Positions 33,875 to 42,332 of a DNA stretch of 64,000 nucleotides are shown one piece after another. The notes below the pieces were generated by a model, which did not search any database, was not told the DNA's origin, and was given only the letters and a program-made list of their open reading frames with translations. The translations under genes were made by a program, and so were the position numbers. This DNA is from Mesorhizobium australicum (GTDB lineage: Bacteria > Pseudomonadota > Alphaproteobacteria > Rhizobiales > Rhizobiaceae). Each line of letters begins with the position of its first letter. The stretch's first letter is position 1. The stretch lies in NCBI RefSeq assembly GCF_900177325.1, contig NZ_FXBL01000004.1, positions 3,844,001 to 3,908,000 on the forward strand, written 5' to 3'.

Positions 33875-34429
33875 CTACAGCTTTTCCTCGAAAACCTTGC
33901 GGTAGTCTGCAATAGGCCGGTACAGCCTCATCGGCTGCCCGGAGAACCGTATGAAGCTTTCCCGCTCGTAGAACCGCTGCGCGTCCTCATCCTTGGCTTC
34001 GACGACGACAGCGAATGAAGCTACCTCGCTGCGCATGGCACGAAAGAGTGCATCAGCCAACATATGCCGTCCGTGCCCCCTGCCACGATGGCGATGATCG
34101 ACGGCGAGCCGTCCAACAAGGGTAGCTGGAACAAGCGGATATCGCGGCAACTTCCTCGCAATCCGTTCTGGAAACTCACCCACGCTCACACCTGTGGCGG
34201 ACAGGGTATAATATCCAACGATCGTACCATCTGTTAGCAGCAGGACGAATGGCGCGGCCATCCCTTTGCGAGCATCCTGCCCAATCTGAGTCCGAAAGTA
34301 GCGATCCAACGGTTCGACGCCACTCTCGAACGACGATCGATCGTGAGACGCGTCGAGCGCTACTACGTTCGCTCGCTCACCGGATTCTTCAAACACCGGT
34401 CGCCCGACGGTAACGCCGTATCGTTTCAC
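33875..34429 (-). CDS. GNAT acetyltransferase toxin of a type II toxin-antitoxin pair
   Basis: A 184-aa GNAT-fold protein of the TacT/AtaT kind. The N-terminal ASHDRSSFESGVEPLDRYFR, the beta-bulge LVGRLAVDHRHRGRGHGRHM (acetyl-CoA pyrophosphate loop) and the end AQRFYERESFIRF are diagnostic. Such toxins acetylate the amino group of charged tRNA and stop translation. It is encoded after its DUF1778 antitoxin and overlaps it; the GTG at 34429 overlaps by 41 nt, while a GTG at 34396 would overlap by 8 nt and is an equally good start. Confidence 0.88.
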   Translation of the reverse strand: MKRYGVTVGRPVFEESGERANVVALDASHDRSSFESGVEPLDRYFRTQIGQDARKGMAAPFVLLLTDGTIVGYYTLSATGVSVGEFPERIARKLPRYPLVPATLVGRLAVDHRHRGRGHGRHMLADALFRAMRSEVASFAVVVEAKDEDAQRFYERESFIRFSGQPMRLYRPIADYRKVFEEKL

Positions 34430-34691
34430 GCAGACGATCGTTCACCGGCTGCGGGTTTAGCAGGGCCTCTACAAACGCCTCGGCATCCTTTACGGACAGG
34501 TCGATCCGCTGATAGTCGTCGATCGCGCGCTGCGCAGCGTCTTGCACACTGGACAATACGAAATCCGTAACGCTGCGCCCTTGCAGCGCGGCGGCGCGCT
34601 CGATCAGCCCCTTCTGATACGGAGTGACCCGCGCCTCAAGCCGTTCGCTGCGCACGCGCGCGCTGGGCTTTTTTGTCGCTGTCTGTGTCAT
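34389..34691 (-). CDS. DUF1778 ribbon-helix-helix antitoxin
   Basis: A 100-aa protein with an N-terminal ribbon-helix-helix (RLEARVTPYQKGLIERAAAL then GRSVTDFVLSSVQ, ~20-53), which binds DNA and represses the pair, and a C-terminal tail (~65-100) that would wrap the GNAT toxin. Start at ATG 34691 behind AGGTAGGTG. A palindrome at 34699-34716 just upstream is its probable operator. Confidence 0.9.
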   Translation of the reverse strand: MTQTATKKPSARVRSERLEARVTPYQKGLIERAAALQGRSVTDFVLSSVQDAAQRAIDDYQRIDLSVKDAEAFVEALLNPQPVNDRLRETIRRYRRATGV

Positions 34692-34698
34692 GATCACC

Positions 34699-34716
34699 TA
34701 CCTTGAAGAAAAGGTA
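34699..34716. promoter_or_regulatory. Candidate operator of the DUF1778/GNAT module
   Basis: TACCTT-N6-AAGGTA, a perfect 6-bp inverted repeat 8 nt upstream of the antitoxin ATG. Confidence 0.6.
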
Positions 34717-34833
34717 CGGCCAGTGGCCGGAAAAGTCAACGAAATTGGGAAACCGCTCTGTCGTCTGGCCTTCACGCGCGCACGCGATAGAGTGTCTGGA
34801 CAGGACAGGGATGGTGTTCCAAGGAGACGATAG

Positions 34834-36168
34834 ATGAACAAGCTCCTCGCCGCGGCGTTCGCCGTCGGCTTTTCCGCTCAATTCGCACTGGTCGGAGTGA
34901 CGATGGCCCAGGACAACCGGATCGACCAGGTGCGACCCGACGCGCCGGAACTCGCGCCCTATGGCGAGCTTGAGATCGGCGTGCGCACGATCGACCTCGT
35001 CAACAAGGATCAGGTCGACATCGTGAAGGTAGAGCCCGGCAAGGAGCTTCCGCGCTACGACCGTCCGCTCAAGGTCGAGGTCTGGTATCCGGCTGCGCTG
35101 TCGCCGTCGGCGCGGCCGCGCATCTATGAAGGCGTCTTCCTGCGCGACGGCGAGACCCAGGTGACGCTCCACGGCAGAGCGTTGCGGGATGCGGAGCCGA
35201 TCACGGGCGAAGAGCCATACCCGCTCGTCATCGTGTCGCACGGCTACCCCGGAAACCGATTCCTGCTCAGTCACTTGGCCGAGAACCTTGCCTCGAAGGG
35301 TTATGTCGTCGCGGCAATCGACCACACGGATTCGACCTATAACGACCAGGGCAAGTTCGGCTCGACGCTGGTCAACCGGCCGCTCGACCAGAAGTTCGTC
35401 CTCAACGAGATCGAGCGGCTCGGCGGCGAGGACGGCAGTTTCCTCAACGGGCTGGTCGACACGGAAAAGGCGGCCATCATCGGCTATTCGATGGGGGGCT
35501 ACGGCGCGGTCATCTCCGCCGGCGCGGGCGTCACCGAGGCCGCCGTCGGCTACGAATGGGGCGCGCCGGAAAAGACGCTTGCTGTGAACCAGGCCGGCTC
35601 GGAGAGCCACAATGGTTTGCCTGACGAGCGGGTCAAGGCGGTCGTCGCCTTCGCGCCGTGGGGCATGGAGCGCGGCTTCTGGGACGAGGACGCGCTCGCC
35701 AAGATCCAGAAGCCGATCTTCTACGTCGCCGGCAGCGTCGACGACGTCTCGGGCTACGACAAGGGCGTGAAGGCGATCTACGAGGGCACGATCAACGCCG
35801 ACGCCTATCTCCTCACCTTCGAGAACGCCAACCACAATGCCGGCGCGCCGATCCCCGCGCCCGTCGAGTCCTGGAAGAAATCCGAAAAGCTCGGCTGGGC
35901 GCCGTTCGACCACTACGCCGATCCGGTCTGGGACACGGTCAGGATGAACAACATCTCCCAGCATTTCGTCACCGCCTTCCTCGGCAAATATTTGAAGGAA
36001 GACGAGGAGATGGAGGCCTATCTCGACGTGGTCCCCAATGCCGCCGACGGCGTCTTCGCCGCCAACGAGGACGGAACGTTCAAGCCCGAGCACACCTACT
36101 GGAAGGGCTTCGCCGACCGCACCGCCAAGGGCCTCACGCTCAGCCAGCGCATGGCGGGGAGCAACTAG
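34834..36168 (+). CDS. Secreted alpha/beta hydrolase (dienelactone hydrolase / PAF-acetylhydrolase-like)
   Basis: 444 aa with a signal peptide (residues 1-25, cut after MAQ region). The fold markers are YPLVIVSHGYPGNRFLLSHL (oxyanion-hole region), the nucleophile elbow GYSMGG at ~217, an acid region YVAGSVDDVSGYD and the catalytic His in FENANHNAGAP. The substrate is an ester or lipid of unknown identity in the periplasm. AAGGAGACG precedes the ATG. It stands alone between two toxin-antitoxin-like modules. Confidence 0.88.
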   Translation: MNKLLAAAFAVGFSAQFALVGVTMAQDNRIDQVRPDAPELAPYGELEIGVRTIDLVNKDQVDIVKVEPGKELPRYDRPLKVEVWYPAALSPSARPRIYEGVFLRDGETQVTLHGRALRDAEPITGEEPYPLVIVSHGYPGNRFLLSHLAENLASKGYVVAAIDHTDSTYNDQGKFGSTLVNRPLDQKFVLNEIERLGGEDGSFLNGLVDTEKAAIIGYSMGGYGAVISAGAGVTEAAVGYEWGAPEKTLAVNQAGSESHNGLPDERVKAVVAFAPWGMERGFWDEDALAKIQKPIFYVAGSVDDVSGYDKGVKAIYEGTINADAYLLTFENANHNAGAPIPAPVESWKKSEKLGWAPFDHYADPVWDTVRMNNISQHFVTAFLGKYLKEDEEMEAYLDVVPNAADGVFAANEDGTFKPEHTYWKGFADRTAKGLTLSQRMAGSN

Positions 36169-36261
36169 TGGCCGGTGACAGGACAGCTTGTCACTGACAT
36201 TCTGTGCCTGACGGGTCGAATGACGCAACGAACCCGTCAGGATTGACGCCAGCCGGCCAGA

Positions 36262-36282
36262 AAGGTATCATGATGATACCTT
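36262..36282. promoter_or_regulatory. Candidate operator of the DUF4258/HTH module
   Basis: A perfect 21-bp palindrome, AAGGTATCAT-G-ATGATACCTT, 38 bp upstream of the DUF4258 start; the right position and form for an autorepressing HTH antitoxin. Confidence 0.65.
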
Positions 36283-36319
36283 CGATGGTGGGATATTTGA
36301 ACAACATGGCTTTGCGCGG

Positions 36320-36685
36320 ATGACGCAGCCTTGGGATGCCGGCCGTGCGACGGATGAGATCAGATCGATTGCGAGAAACCCGAAGCTCAGCATCACGTAC
36401 AAGCTGCATGCGCGCGAGCGGCTTTCGGAGCGCGGTCTGATCATCTCCGATGTGCTCCATGCGCTCAGGTTCGGGAACGTCCATCGAGCGCCGGCTCCTG
36501 CAACGCGTCCGGGCCATTTCCGCTATCAGATCGAATGCAGGACGCCGAACAGCGGCAGCCGGTCGATCGGAATTGTTGTCGTTCCCGCCAAGGATGAATG
36601 TCTTCTCACGATCGTGACCGTCATGTGGCTCGACGAATTCGAGCGTGTGGCGGGGTCGATCATTGGAGCTACGGACGATGGGTAA
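36320..36685 (+). CDS. DUF4258-domain protein, probable toxin
   Basis: 121 aa. The DUF4258 core is ITYKLHARERLSERGLIISD (~25-44) with the family's typical H-A-x-x-R-x-x-E-R-G pattern and the strand region ECLLTIVTVMWLDEF. Proteins with this domain resemble RelE-like or MqsR-like RNases in context and are commonly paired with an HTH antitoxin, as here (8-nt overlap with the next gene). Catalysis is not shown. Start at ATG 36320. Confidence 0.8.
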   Translation: MTQPWDAGRATDEIRSIARNPKLSITYKLHARERLSERGLIISDVLHALRFGNVHRAPAPATRPGHFRYQIECRTPNSGSRSIGIVVVPAKDECLLTIVTVMWLDEFERVAGSIIGATDDG

Positions 36686-37136
36686 GATGCATCACTACAC
36701 CGAGAGCGGACTGCTCAATGTCTATATCGATGGCATTGTGGCCGAGGTGGATGAGGAAGGCGATGAGATCCTCACGATTCCCGCAGTCAACGAGCTGCAT
36801 CACGTCATCGCCCTTGGGATCGTCAACCATCCGAAAGGCATCAGCGGCGACGAGCTGCGCTTCCTGCGGTCGGAGATGGGCTTCACGCAATCGGAGCTGG
36901 CCCTTCTGGTACACCGCGACAAGCAGTCGATCGGCCGTTGGGAACGCAACGAAATCGAAATCGATGGCACGGCGGAAGCATTGGTGCGTCGTCTGGCCGT
37001 TGAAAAGCTCGGACTACCGGTCGAAGCCGGGATCGACGAGCTCTCGCGGCGAAGCGTTCCGACGGCCGAAGAGCAACCCATCCGGGTCCGAAAGCTGGAG
37101 GGCGACGCCCGCCCTTACGAACTGATGGCGGCTTAA
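36678..37136 (+). CDS. MqsA-like helix-turn-helix antitoxin
   Basis: 152 aa. The helix-turn-helix lies at ~68-92 (GFTQSELALLVHRDKQSIGR followed by WERNE), an Xre/MqsA-C type domain preceded by ISGDELRFLRSEM. It lacks the N-terminal Cys zinc site of classical MqsA. GGAG precedes the ATG at 36678. It overlaps the DUF4258 gene by 8 nt and probably binds the 21-bp palindrome at 36262-36282, forming a reverse-order toxin-antitoxin operon. Confidence 0.85.
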   Translation: MGKMHHYTESGLLNVYIDGIVAEVDEEGDEILTIPAVNELHHVIALGIVNHPKGISGDELRFLRSEMGFTQSELALLVHRDKQSIGRWERNEIEIDGTAEALVRRLAVEKLGLPVEAGIDELSRRSVPTAEEQPIRVRKLEGDARPYELMAA

Positions 37137-37312
37137 GTCTTACGAGCGCCGTCGAGTTTCCCGAGCCCCCTCCTCCCCCTTCGCCCTTGCCCTCCCCGTC
37201 CATTGGTGGTTCCATACCCGCATGGCCTCAACCGGCCGCACGGCCGGACAGGCCATGCGACGGCCGGACGGGCCGGCCGCCGCTCATGTGCAACGCATGA
37301 GAGGAGGAAAGC

Positions 37313-39358
37313 ATGGGCAAGCGCGCCGGAGAGAGGCGCAAGGGACCGAAATGCATCGCCATCATCGGTCCCTTCGCGAGCGGCAAGACCACCCTTTTTG
37401 AAGCCATCCTCGCCCGCACGGGCGCCATCGCCAAGCAGGGCAGCGTCGCTGCCGGCACCACGGTCGGCGACAACACGCCGGAGGCCCGCGCTCACCAGAT
37501 GAGCACGGAGGCGACCTTCGCCACGGTCAATTTCATGGGCGAGTCGATCACCTTTGCCGACTGTCCCGGATCGATCGAGTTCTCCTACGAGGCGGTTCCG
37601 ATCCTCGCCGCCTGCGACGCGGCGATCGTGGTCGCCGAGGCCGACGACAAGAAGATCCCCGCCCTCCAGCTCATCCTGCGCCAACTCGACGATCTCGGCC
37701 TGCCGCGCATGCTCTTCCTCAACAAGGTGGACAAGATCAGCGCCGGCGTCCGCGACGTGCTCAAGCTGCTCCAGCCGGCGAGCTCGCGGCCGTTGCTGCT
37801 GCGCCAGATCCCGCTGCGCAAGGACGGCATCGTCGTCGGCTCGATCGATCTCGCGCTGGAGCGCGCCTATGTCTGGCGCGAGCATGCCGAGAGCGAAATC
37901 ACCGCGATCCCCGACGACGAGAAGGCGCGCGAGGTGGAAGCCCGCTTCGCCATGCTGGAGCGGCTGGCCGACCATGACGACACGCTGATGGAACAACTGC
38001 TCGAGGAGATCGAGCCGCCACGCGACGAAGTGTTCGACGACCTCTCGGCGGACCTGCGCGAGGGCGCGGTGACGCCGGTGCTGATCGGCTCGGCCGAGCA
38101 CGGCAACGGCATATTGCGCCTGCTGAAGGCCATCCGCCACGACGCGCCCGATGCCTCCGACACGCGCAAGCGGCTCGGCGTCTCCGGATCGAGCTGCGTC
38201 AGGATCATGAAGACGTTCCACACGCCGCACGGGGGCAAGCTGTCCGTCGCGCGCATCTTGAGCGGGACCGTCGCCGACGGCGCGGAACTCGCCGCCGATG
38301 GCGCGCGAAGCGGCAAGGTGACGGGCGTCTATCGTCTCACCGGCCGCGACCAGGCCAAGCTCGGCGTCGCCGCGGTGGGCGACACCGTGGCATTGGGCAA
38401 GCTCGACGATTTCCGCACCGGCGACGTGCTGGCGATCGGCAAGGTCGCACCGGCAAAAGCCGACCTCCCTCTGCCGCCCGAGCCGGTGTATGCGCTTGCG
38501 CTCAGGCCGCGCGAGAGGAAGGACGACGTCAAGCTGTCGGCCACCCTACAGCGCATGGCGGAGGAGGACCCGTCGCTCTTCGTGTCGCAGAACCAGGACA
38601 CCGGCGAGACGGTGCTTGCCGGCCAGGGCGAGATGCATCTGCGCGTCGCGACCGAGAAGCTGGAAGGCCGCCACCAGATCCCGCTCCAGTCGCGCGCGCC
38701 GCAGGTGCCCTACCGCGAGACGATCCGCAAGGCCACGCAGCAGCGCGGCCGGCACAAGAAGCAGTCGGGCGGCCACGGCCAGTTCGGTGACGTGCAGATC
38801 GAGATCAAGCCGCTGCCGCGCGGCGCCGGCTTCGAGTTCACCGACACGATCACCGGCGGCGTGGTGCCCAAGACCTACATCCCCTCGGTCGAGGCAGGCG
38901 TGCGCGACTTCCTCAGGACGGGGCCGTTCGGCTTCCCGGTCGTCGATATCGCGGTCAACCTGTCGGACGGCTCGTACCACTCGGTCGATTCCTCCGACAT
39001 GGCGTTCCAGATGGCGGCGAAGCTGGCAATGAAGGAAGGCATGGCGGCCTGTTCGCCGGTGCTGCTGGAGCCGGTGATGAGGGTCGAGATCGCGACGCCG
39101 TCCGAGGCGACCGCGCGCATCACGGCCCTGATCCCGCAACGGCGCGGCCAGATCCTCGGCTACGACGCGCGCGAGGGCTGGCCGGGCTGGGACGTGGTCG
39201 AGGCGACCATGCCGCAGGCGGAGATCGGCGACCTGATCGTCGAATTGCGCTCCGCCTCGGCGGGCGTCGCCTCGTTCCGTGCGATCTTCGATCACATGGC
39301 CGAGCTGACAGGACGCCTCGCCGACGAAGTGACGAGCGCGCAGGGCAAGGCGGCCTGA
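37313..39358 (+). CDS. Elongation factor G-like GTPase
   Basis: A 681-aa paralogue of EF-G with domains G, II, III, IV and V in order. G1 is GPFASGKTT (~19-27), G3 DCPG (~83) and G4 NKVD (~137); GHGQFGDVQIEIKPLP marks domain IV. It is the EF-G-like type found besides the true fusA (which sits in the str operon), and these usually lack ribosomal translocase duty or act under stress. GAGGAGG precedes the ATG. It stands alone. Confidence 0.9.
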   Translation: MGKRAGERRKGPKCIAIIGPFASGKTTLFEAILARTGAIAKQGSVAAGTTVGDNTPEARAHQMSTEATFATVNFMGESITFADCPGSIEFSYEAVPILAACDAAIVVAEADDKKIPALQLILRQLDDLGLPRMLFLNKVDKISAGVRDVLKLLQPASSRPLLLRQIPLRKDGIVVGSIDLALERAYVWREHAESEITAIPDDEKAREVEARFAMLERLADHDDTLMEQLLEEIEPPRDEVFDDLSADLREGAVTPVLIGSAEHGNGILRLLKAIRHDAPDASDTRKRLGVSGSSCVRIMKTFHTPHGGKLSVARILSGTVADGAELAADGARSGKVTGVYRLTGRDQAKLGVAAVGDTVALGKLDDFRTGDVLAIGKVAPAKADLPLPPEPVYALALRPRERKDDVKLSATLQRMAEEDPSLFVSQNQDTGETVLAGQGEMHLRVATEKLEGRHQIPLQSRAPQVPYRETIRKATQQRGRHKKQSGGHGQFGDVQIEIKPLPRGAGFEFTDTITGGVVPKTYIPSVEAGVRDFLRTGPFGFPVVDIAVNLSDGSYHSVDSSDMAFQMAAKLAMKEGMAACSPVLLEPVMRVEIATPSEATARITALIPQRRGQILGYDAREGWPGWDVVEATMPQAEIGDLIVELRSASAGVASFRAIFDHMAELTGRLADEVTSAQGKAA

Positions 39359-39390
39359 CGCCGAAAACGGCCCGTGCGGAGCTGGAAAGA

Positions 39391-39417
39391 AAAAAGGCCG
39401 GATCCAAAGATCCGGCC
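39391..39417 (-). terminator. Rho-independent terminator of the sRNA
   Basis: 9-bp perfect stem GGCCGGATC/GATCCGGCC (39396-39404, 39409-39417) with a 4-nt loop, followed on the minus strand by TTTTT (39391-39395) and further T residues. It may also mark the end for the rightward EF-G-like gene. Confidence 0.85.
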
Positions 39418-39502
39418 GAGTCAATTGGAAGTGCCGTTTCCGGCTGAACCTCCAGAGGGGAACACTCATGAGCGCTAATGGGAGGAGAACGCGCTCAGGA
39501 GA
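39391..39502 (-). ncRNA. Probable AbcR/SmrC-type (ar15 family) trans-acting small RNA
   Basis: On the minus strand a ~112-nt unit can be read. A perfect 7-bp stem TGAGCGC/GCGCTCA (39491-39497 with 39469-39475) presents a loop with CTCCTCCCA, complementary to Shine-Dalgarno sequences. A second single-stranded GTTCCCCTCTGG region follows, then a GCCG-GAAA-CGGC hairpin and an intrinsic terminator with a T-run. This matches AbcR sRNAs (Hfq-dependent silencers of ABC-transporter and uptake mRNAs), which in Sinorhizobium, Agrobacterium and Brucella lie beside the lsrB/vtlR gene, exactly as here. Start estimated from a TATCAC -10 at 39508-39513. Confidence 0.72.
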
Positions 39503-39558
39503 TGATCGTGATATGTGCGCGTCGTGCCGAAATAACAAGCAGTCGATGCGCAGACCTG

Positions 39559-39576
39559 CCATGCAAATACGCATGG
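39559..39576. promoter_or_regulatory. Candidate LsrB/VtlR binding site upstream of the sRNA
   Basis: CCATGC-N6-GCATGG, a perfect 6-bp inverted repeat centred ~65 bp upstream of the predicted sRNA start, the classic place of a LysR recognition site. Confidence 0.55.
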
Positions 39577-39637
39577 ATGCCCGATTTTGCTCGCTTTTTC
39601 GGCGTCCTGGACCAAGCCCTTACGTAAGCTTGCCTAA

Positions 39638-40534
39638 TCAATAGGCCCAGCTGCGCGCCTTTGCGACGAGGAAATCGCGGAAGACCTGGAGCTTTACCTG
39701 GTTCTTCATCGCATCCGGATAGCAGAAATAGGTGTCGAAGGACGGCACTTCCGTATCGGTCAGCACCTGCACCAGGCCTGAGTCCTTGTCGATCACGTAG
39801 TCCGGCAGCATGGCGATACCGGCGCCGCGCTGCACCGCGCGCTTGATCGACAGAATGTCGTTGATCTGGAGCAGATTGACGCGCTTCGAGCCGTCCGGTC
39901 TCCCTGCCGTCTCCAGCCAGTTCACATCGCTGATGTGGACGGGAATGGACTCGCCGAAGGAGACGACGCGATGGTTGTCGAGATCGGCGAGCGAGGTCGG
40001 CTTGCCGTGCTTCTCGATATAGGAGGGCGCGGCGTAGATGTGGAAATGCACCGTGAAGACGCGGCGCTGGATCAGGTCCGGCTGCTGCGGCTGCCGCATC
40101 CGGATGGCGCAGTCGGCCTGCCGCATCGTGAGGTCGAGTTCCTCGTTGGAGAGAATGAGCTGCAGCTGTATCTCGGGATAGAGCTCGAGGAATTCCGGCA
40201 CGCGCTCCGTCAGCCAGCCGGCGCCGAGGCCGACCGTGGCGGTGACCCTGAGCGGGCCGGACGGCCGGTCCTTGGCCTCGGTGAGGCGCGACCTGACATT
40301 CTCCAGCTTCATCAGCACGTCATGCGCCGTGCGATAGAGCATCTCGCCCTGCTCGGTCATGACGAGGCCGCGCGCGTGGCGATGGAACAGCGGCACGCCG
40401 ACGTCGTGCTCCAAGGCGCTGACCTGGCGCGAGATCGCGGATTGCGACAGCCTCAGCTTCTCCGCGGCGTGCGTGAACGATCCGGCCTCGGCGGCGGCGT
40501 GGAAGACACGCAGCTTGTCCCAGTCGAGCGGCAT
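39638..40534 (-). CDS. lsrB: LysR-family regulator LsrB/VtlR
   Basis: A 298-aa LysR regulator. Its N-terminus (MPLDWDKLRVFHAAAEAGSF, then AAEKLRLSQSAISRQVSALE) is that of LsrB of Sinorhizobium and VtlR of Brucella/Agrobacterium, regulators of redox balance, LPS and AbcR sRNAs. The effector domain begins at ~90. It lies directly downstream of trxB (33-nt gap), consistent with a redox role, and upstream (in transcription sense) of the AbcR-like RNA. I chose ATG 40534 over an in-frame start nine codons earlier. Confidence 0.8.
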   Translation of the reverse strand: MPLDWDKLRVFHAAAEAGSFTHAAEKLRLSQSAISRQVSALEHDVGVPLFHRHARGLVMTEQGEMLYRTAHDVLMKLENVRSRLTEAKDRPSGPLRVTATVGLGAGWLTERVPEFLELYPEIQLQLILSNEELDLTMRQADCAIRMRQPQQPDLIQRRVFTVHFHIYAAPSYIEKHGKPTSLADLDNHRVVSFGESIPVHISDVNWLETAGRPDGSKRVNLLQINDILSIKRAVQRGAGIAMLPDYVIDKDSGLVQVLTDTEVPSFDTYFCYPDAMKNQVKLQVFRDFLVAKARSWAY

Positions 40535-40567
40535 GTCATTCCCCCGTGCACGAGCGGACACCAGTTC

Positions 40568-41542
40568 TTACTCGGCCGCGTCGCGGACCGATTCCATTTC
40601 CGCGAGATATTTCTCTGCCTCGAGCGCGGCCATGCAGCCCATGCCGGCCGCCGTCACCGCCTGGCGGTAGATGTCGTCGGTGACGTCGCCGGCGGCGAAC
40701 ACGCCGGGCACGTCGGTGCGGGTCGAATCGGGCGCGGTCCACAGATAGCCGTTCGGCTTCTGCTTCAGCTTGCCCTCGAAGAGGCTCACCGCCGGCGCGT
40801 GGCCGATGGCGACGAACACGCCGTCGATCGGCATCTCGCTCACCGCGCCGGTGCGGATGTTGCGCAGGCGGATGCCGGTGACGGATGGCGGCAGCGGCTT
40901 CTTGCCCTCGACGCCGACGATCTCGTCGACGACGTGGTCCCACATCACCTTGACGTTTTCCTTCCGGAACAGCCGCTCCTGCAGGATGCGCTCGGAGCGG
41001 AACTCGTTGCGGCGGTGAATGACGGTGACCGACTTGGCGAGGTTGGAGAGATACAGCGCCTCCTCGACGGCCGAATTGCCGCCGCCGATCACCACGACGT
41101 CCTTGCCGCGGTAGAAGAAGCCGTCGCAGGTGGCGCAGGCCGACACGCCGAAGCCCTTGTAGGTCTCCTCGCTCTCGATCCCCAGCCATTTCGCCTGCGC
41201 GCCGGTGGCCACGACCAGTGCGTCGCAAGTGTATTCGTCGCCGGAATCGCCCTTGAGCACGAAAGGCCGGCGCGTCATGTCGACGTCGACGATGATGTCG
41301 TTGACCATGTCCGTGCCGACATGCTCGGCCTGCTTGCGCATCTCTTCCATCAGCCACGGGCCCTGGATTGGATCGGCGAAGCCCGGATAGTTCTCCACGT
41401 CGGTGGTGATCATCAGCTGGCCGCCCTGCTGCATGCCGGCGATCAACATCGGCTTCAGCATCGCGCGCGCGGCATAGATGGCGGCCGTGTAGCCTGCCGG
41501 TCCCGAGCCGATGATGGCGACCGGTGCGTGGCGAGTGGACAT
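40568..41542 (-). CDS. trxB: Thioredoxin reductase
   Basis: A 324-aa FAD/NADPH enzyme that reduces thioredoxin. The FAD-binding GSGPAGYTAAIYAARA is at ~12, the redox-active CATC at ~136-139, the NADPH-binding GGGNSAVEEALYLS at ~155 and the second FAD motif GVFAAGDVTDDIYRQ near 285. The ATG at 41542 gives the usual length; 38 more in-frame codons upstream are not supported. Co-directional with lsrB. Confidence 0.97.
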   Translation of the reverse strand: MSTRHAPVAIIGSGPAGYTAAIYAARAMLKPMLIAGMQQGGQLMITTDVENYPGFADPIQGPWLMEEMRKQAEHVGTDMVNDIIVDVDMTRRPFVLKGDSGDEYTCDALVVATGAQAKWLGIESEETYKGFGVSACATCDGFFYRGKDVVVIGGGNSAVEEALYLSNLAKSVTVIHRRNEFRSERILQERLFRKENVKVMWDHVVDEIVGVEGKKPLPPSVTGIRLRNIRTGAVSEMPIDGVFVAIGHAPAVSLFEGKLKQKPNGYLWTAPDSTRTDVPGVFAAGDVTDDIYRQAVTAAGMGCMAALEAEKYLAEMESVRDAAE

Positions 41543-41759
41543 GACAAAACCCTCGATCGAGCCGTGCGGGAGGCCCCGCGCCGCACGCGAAAACATGACG
41601 GCATGGCAGATGTAAGGAGTCTGCACGTATCTGTGAAGTATGCGCGCCGGTTGCACACAGATCGCGATGGGTCAGGCGCGAATGGACTTTCCGTCAGACG
41701 CCAGTTCGCGTAACTTTGTTGCGTACCCGAACCAGATTCCATCCGCGAAGGAGAACCCC

Positions 41760-42233
41760 ATGGCGCCGAAAGCCGACCTCGACGCCATCGACTGGAAAAT
41801 CCTGAAGGAACTGCAGGACGACGGCCGCATGACCAATGTCGAGCTGTCGAAGCGGGTCGGCATCTCCGCGCCGCCCTGCCTGAGGCGCGTCAAGCGGCTG
41901 GAGGACAGCGGCATCATCCGCGGCTATCGCGCGCTGATCAATGCGCCCGCGCTCGGCCAGCAGGTTGTCGCCTTCTGCCTGATCGGCCTGCACCACCAGT
42001 CGGACGCCGAGCTGAAACAGTTTTCCGAGCGCACACGCGGCTGGCCGATCGTGCGCCAGGCGTGGATGGTCTCCGGCGAATCCGACTTCATGCTGCACTG
42101 CGTCGCGCCCGACCTCGCCACCTTCCAGAGCTTCGTCATCGAGGAGCTGACCTCGACGCCGAACGTCGACACCGTCCGCACCGCGCTGACCATCCGGCAG
42201 GTGAAGGACGAGGGGCTGGTGGACATTCCGTGA
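41760..42233 (+). CDS. Lrp/AsnC-family transcriptional regulator
   Basis: A 157-aa protein with an N-terminal helix-turn-helix (LDAIDWKILKELQDDGRMTN, then VELSKRVGISAPPCLRRVKR) and a C-terminal RAM/AsnC ligand domain (~65-155) that binds amino acids and drives octamer formation. GAAGGAG precedes the ATG. Divergent from trxB across a 217-bp region. The trxB-lsrB-lrp neighbourhood is shared among rhizobia; the specific targets are unknown. Confidence 0.92.
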   Translation: MAPKADLDAIDWKILKELQDDGRMTNVELSKRVGISAPPCLRRVKRLEDSGIIRGYRALINAPALGQQVVAFCLIGLHHQSDAELKQFSERTRGWPIVRQAWMVSGESDFMLHCVAPDLATFQSFVIEELTSTPNVDTVRTALTIRQVKDEGLVDIP

Positions 42234-42332
42234 GGATGGCGCATCGCTCCCGGCTTCCGGTTTGACCCTGGCCCGCTCCGCCGCTAGAGCCATCGGATCG
42301 GCTGTATTGCCGGACCACGGACCGGTCGCCAG

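Noticed and set aside
36191..36517. Leftward 108-codon frame over the DUF4258 region
   Set aside because: It overlaps a palindromic operator and the well-supported DUF4258 gene; no conserved features.
39361..39420. Hairpin after the EF-G-like gene as that gene's terminator
   Set aside because: On the plus strand the stem is preceded by A residues and followed by GAGTC, not by a T-run; the strong terminator signal is on the minus strand.
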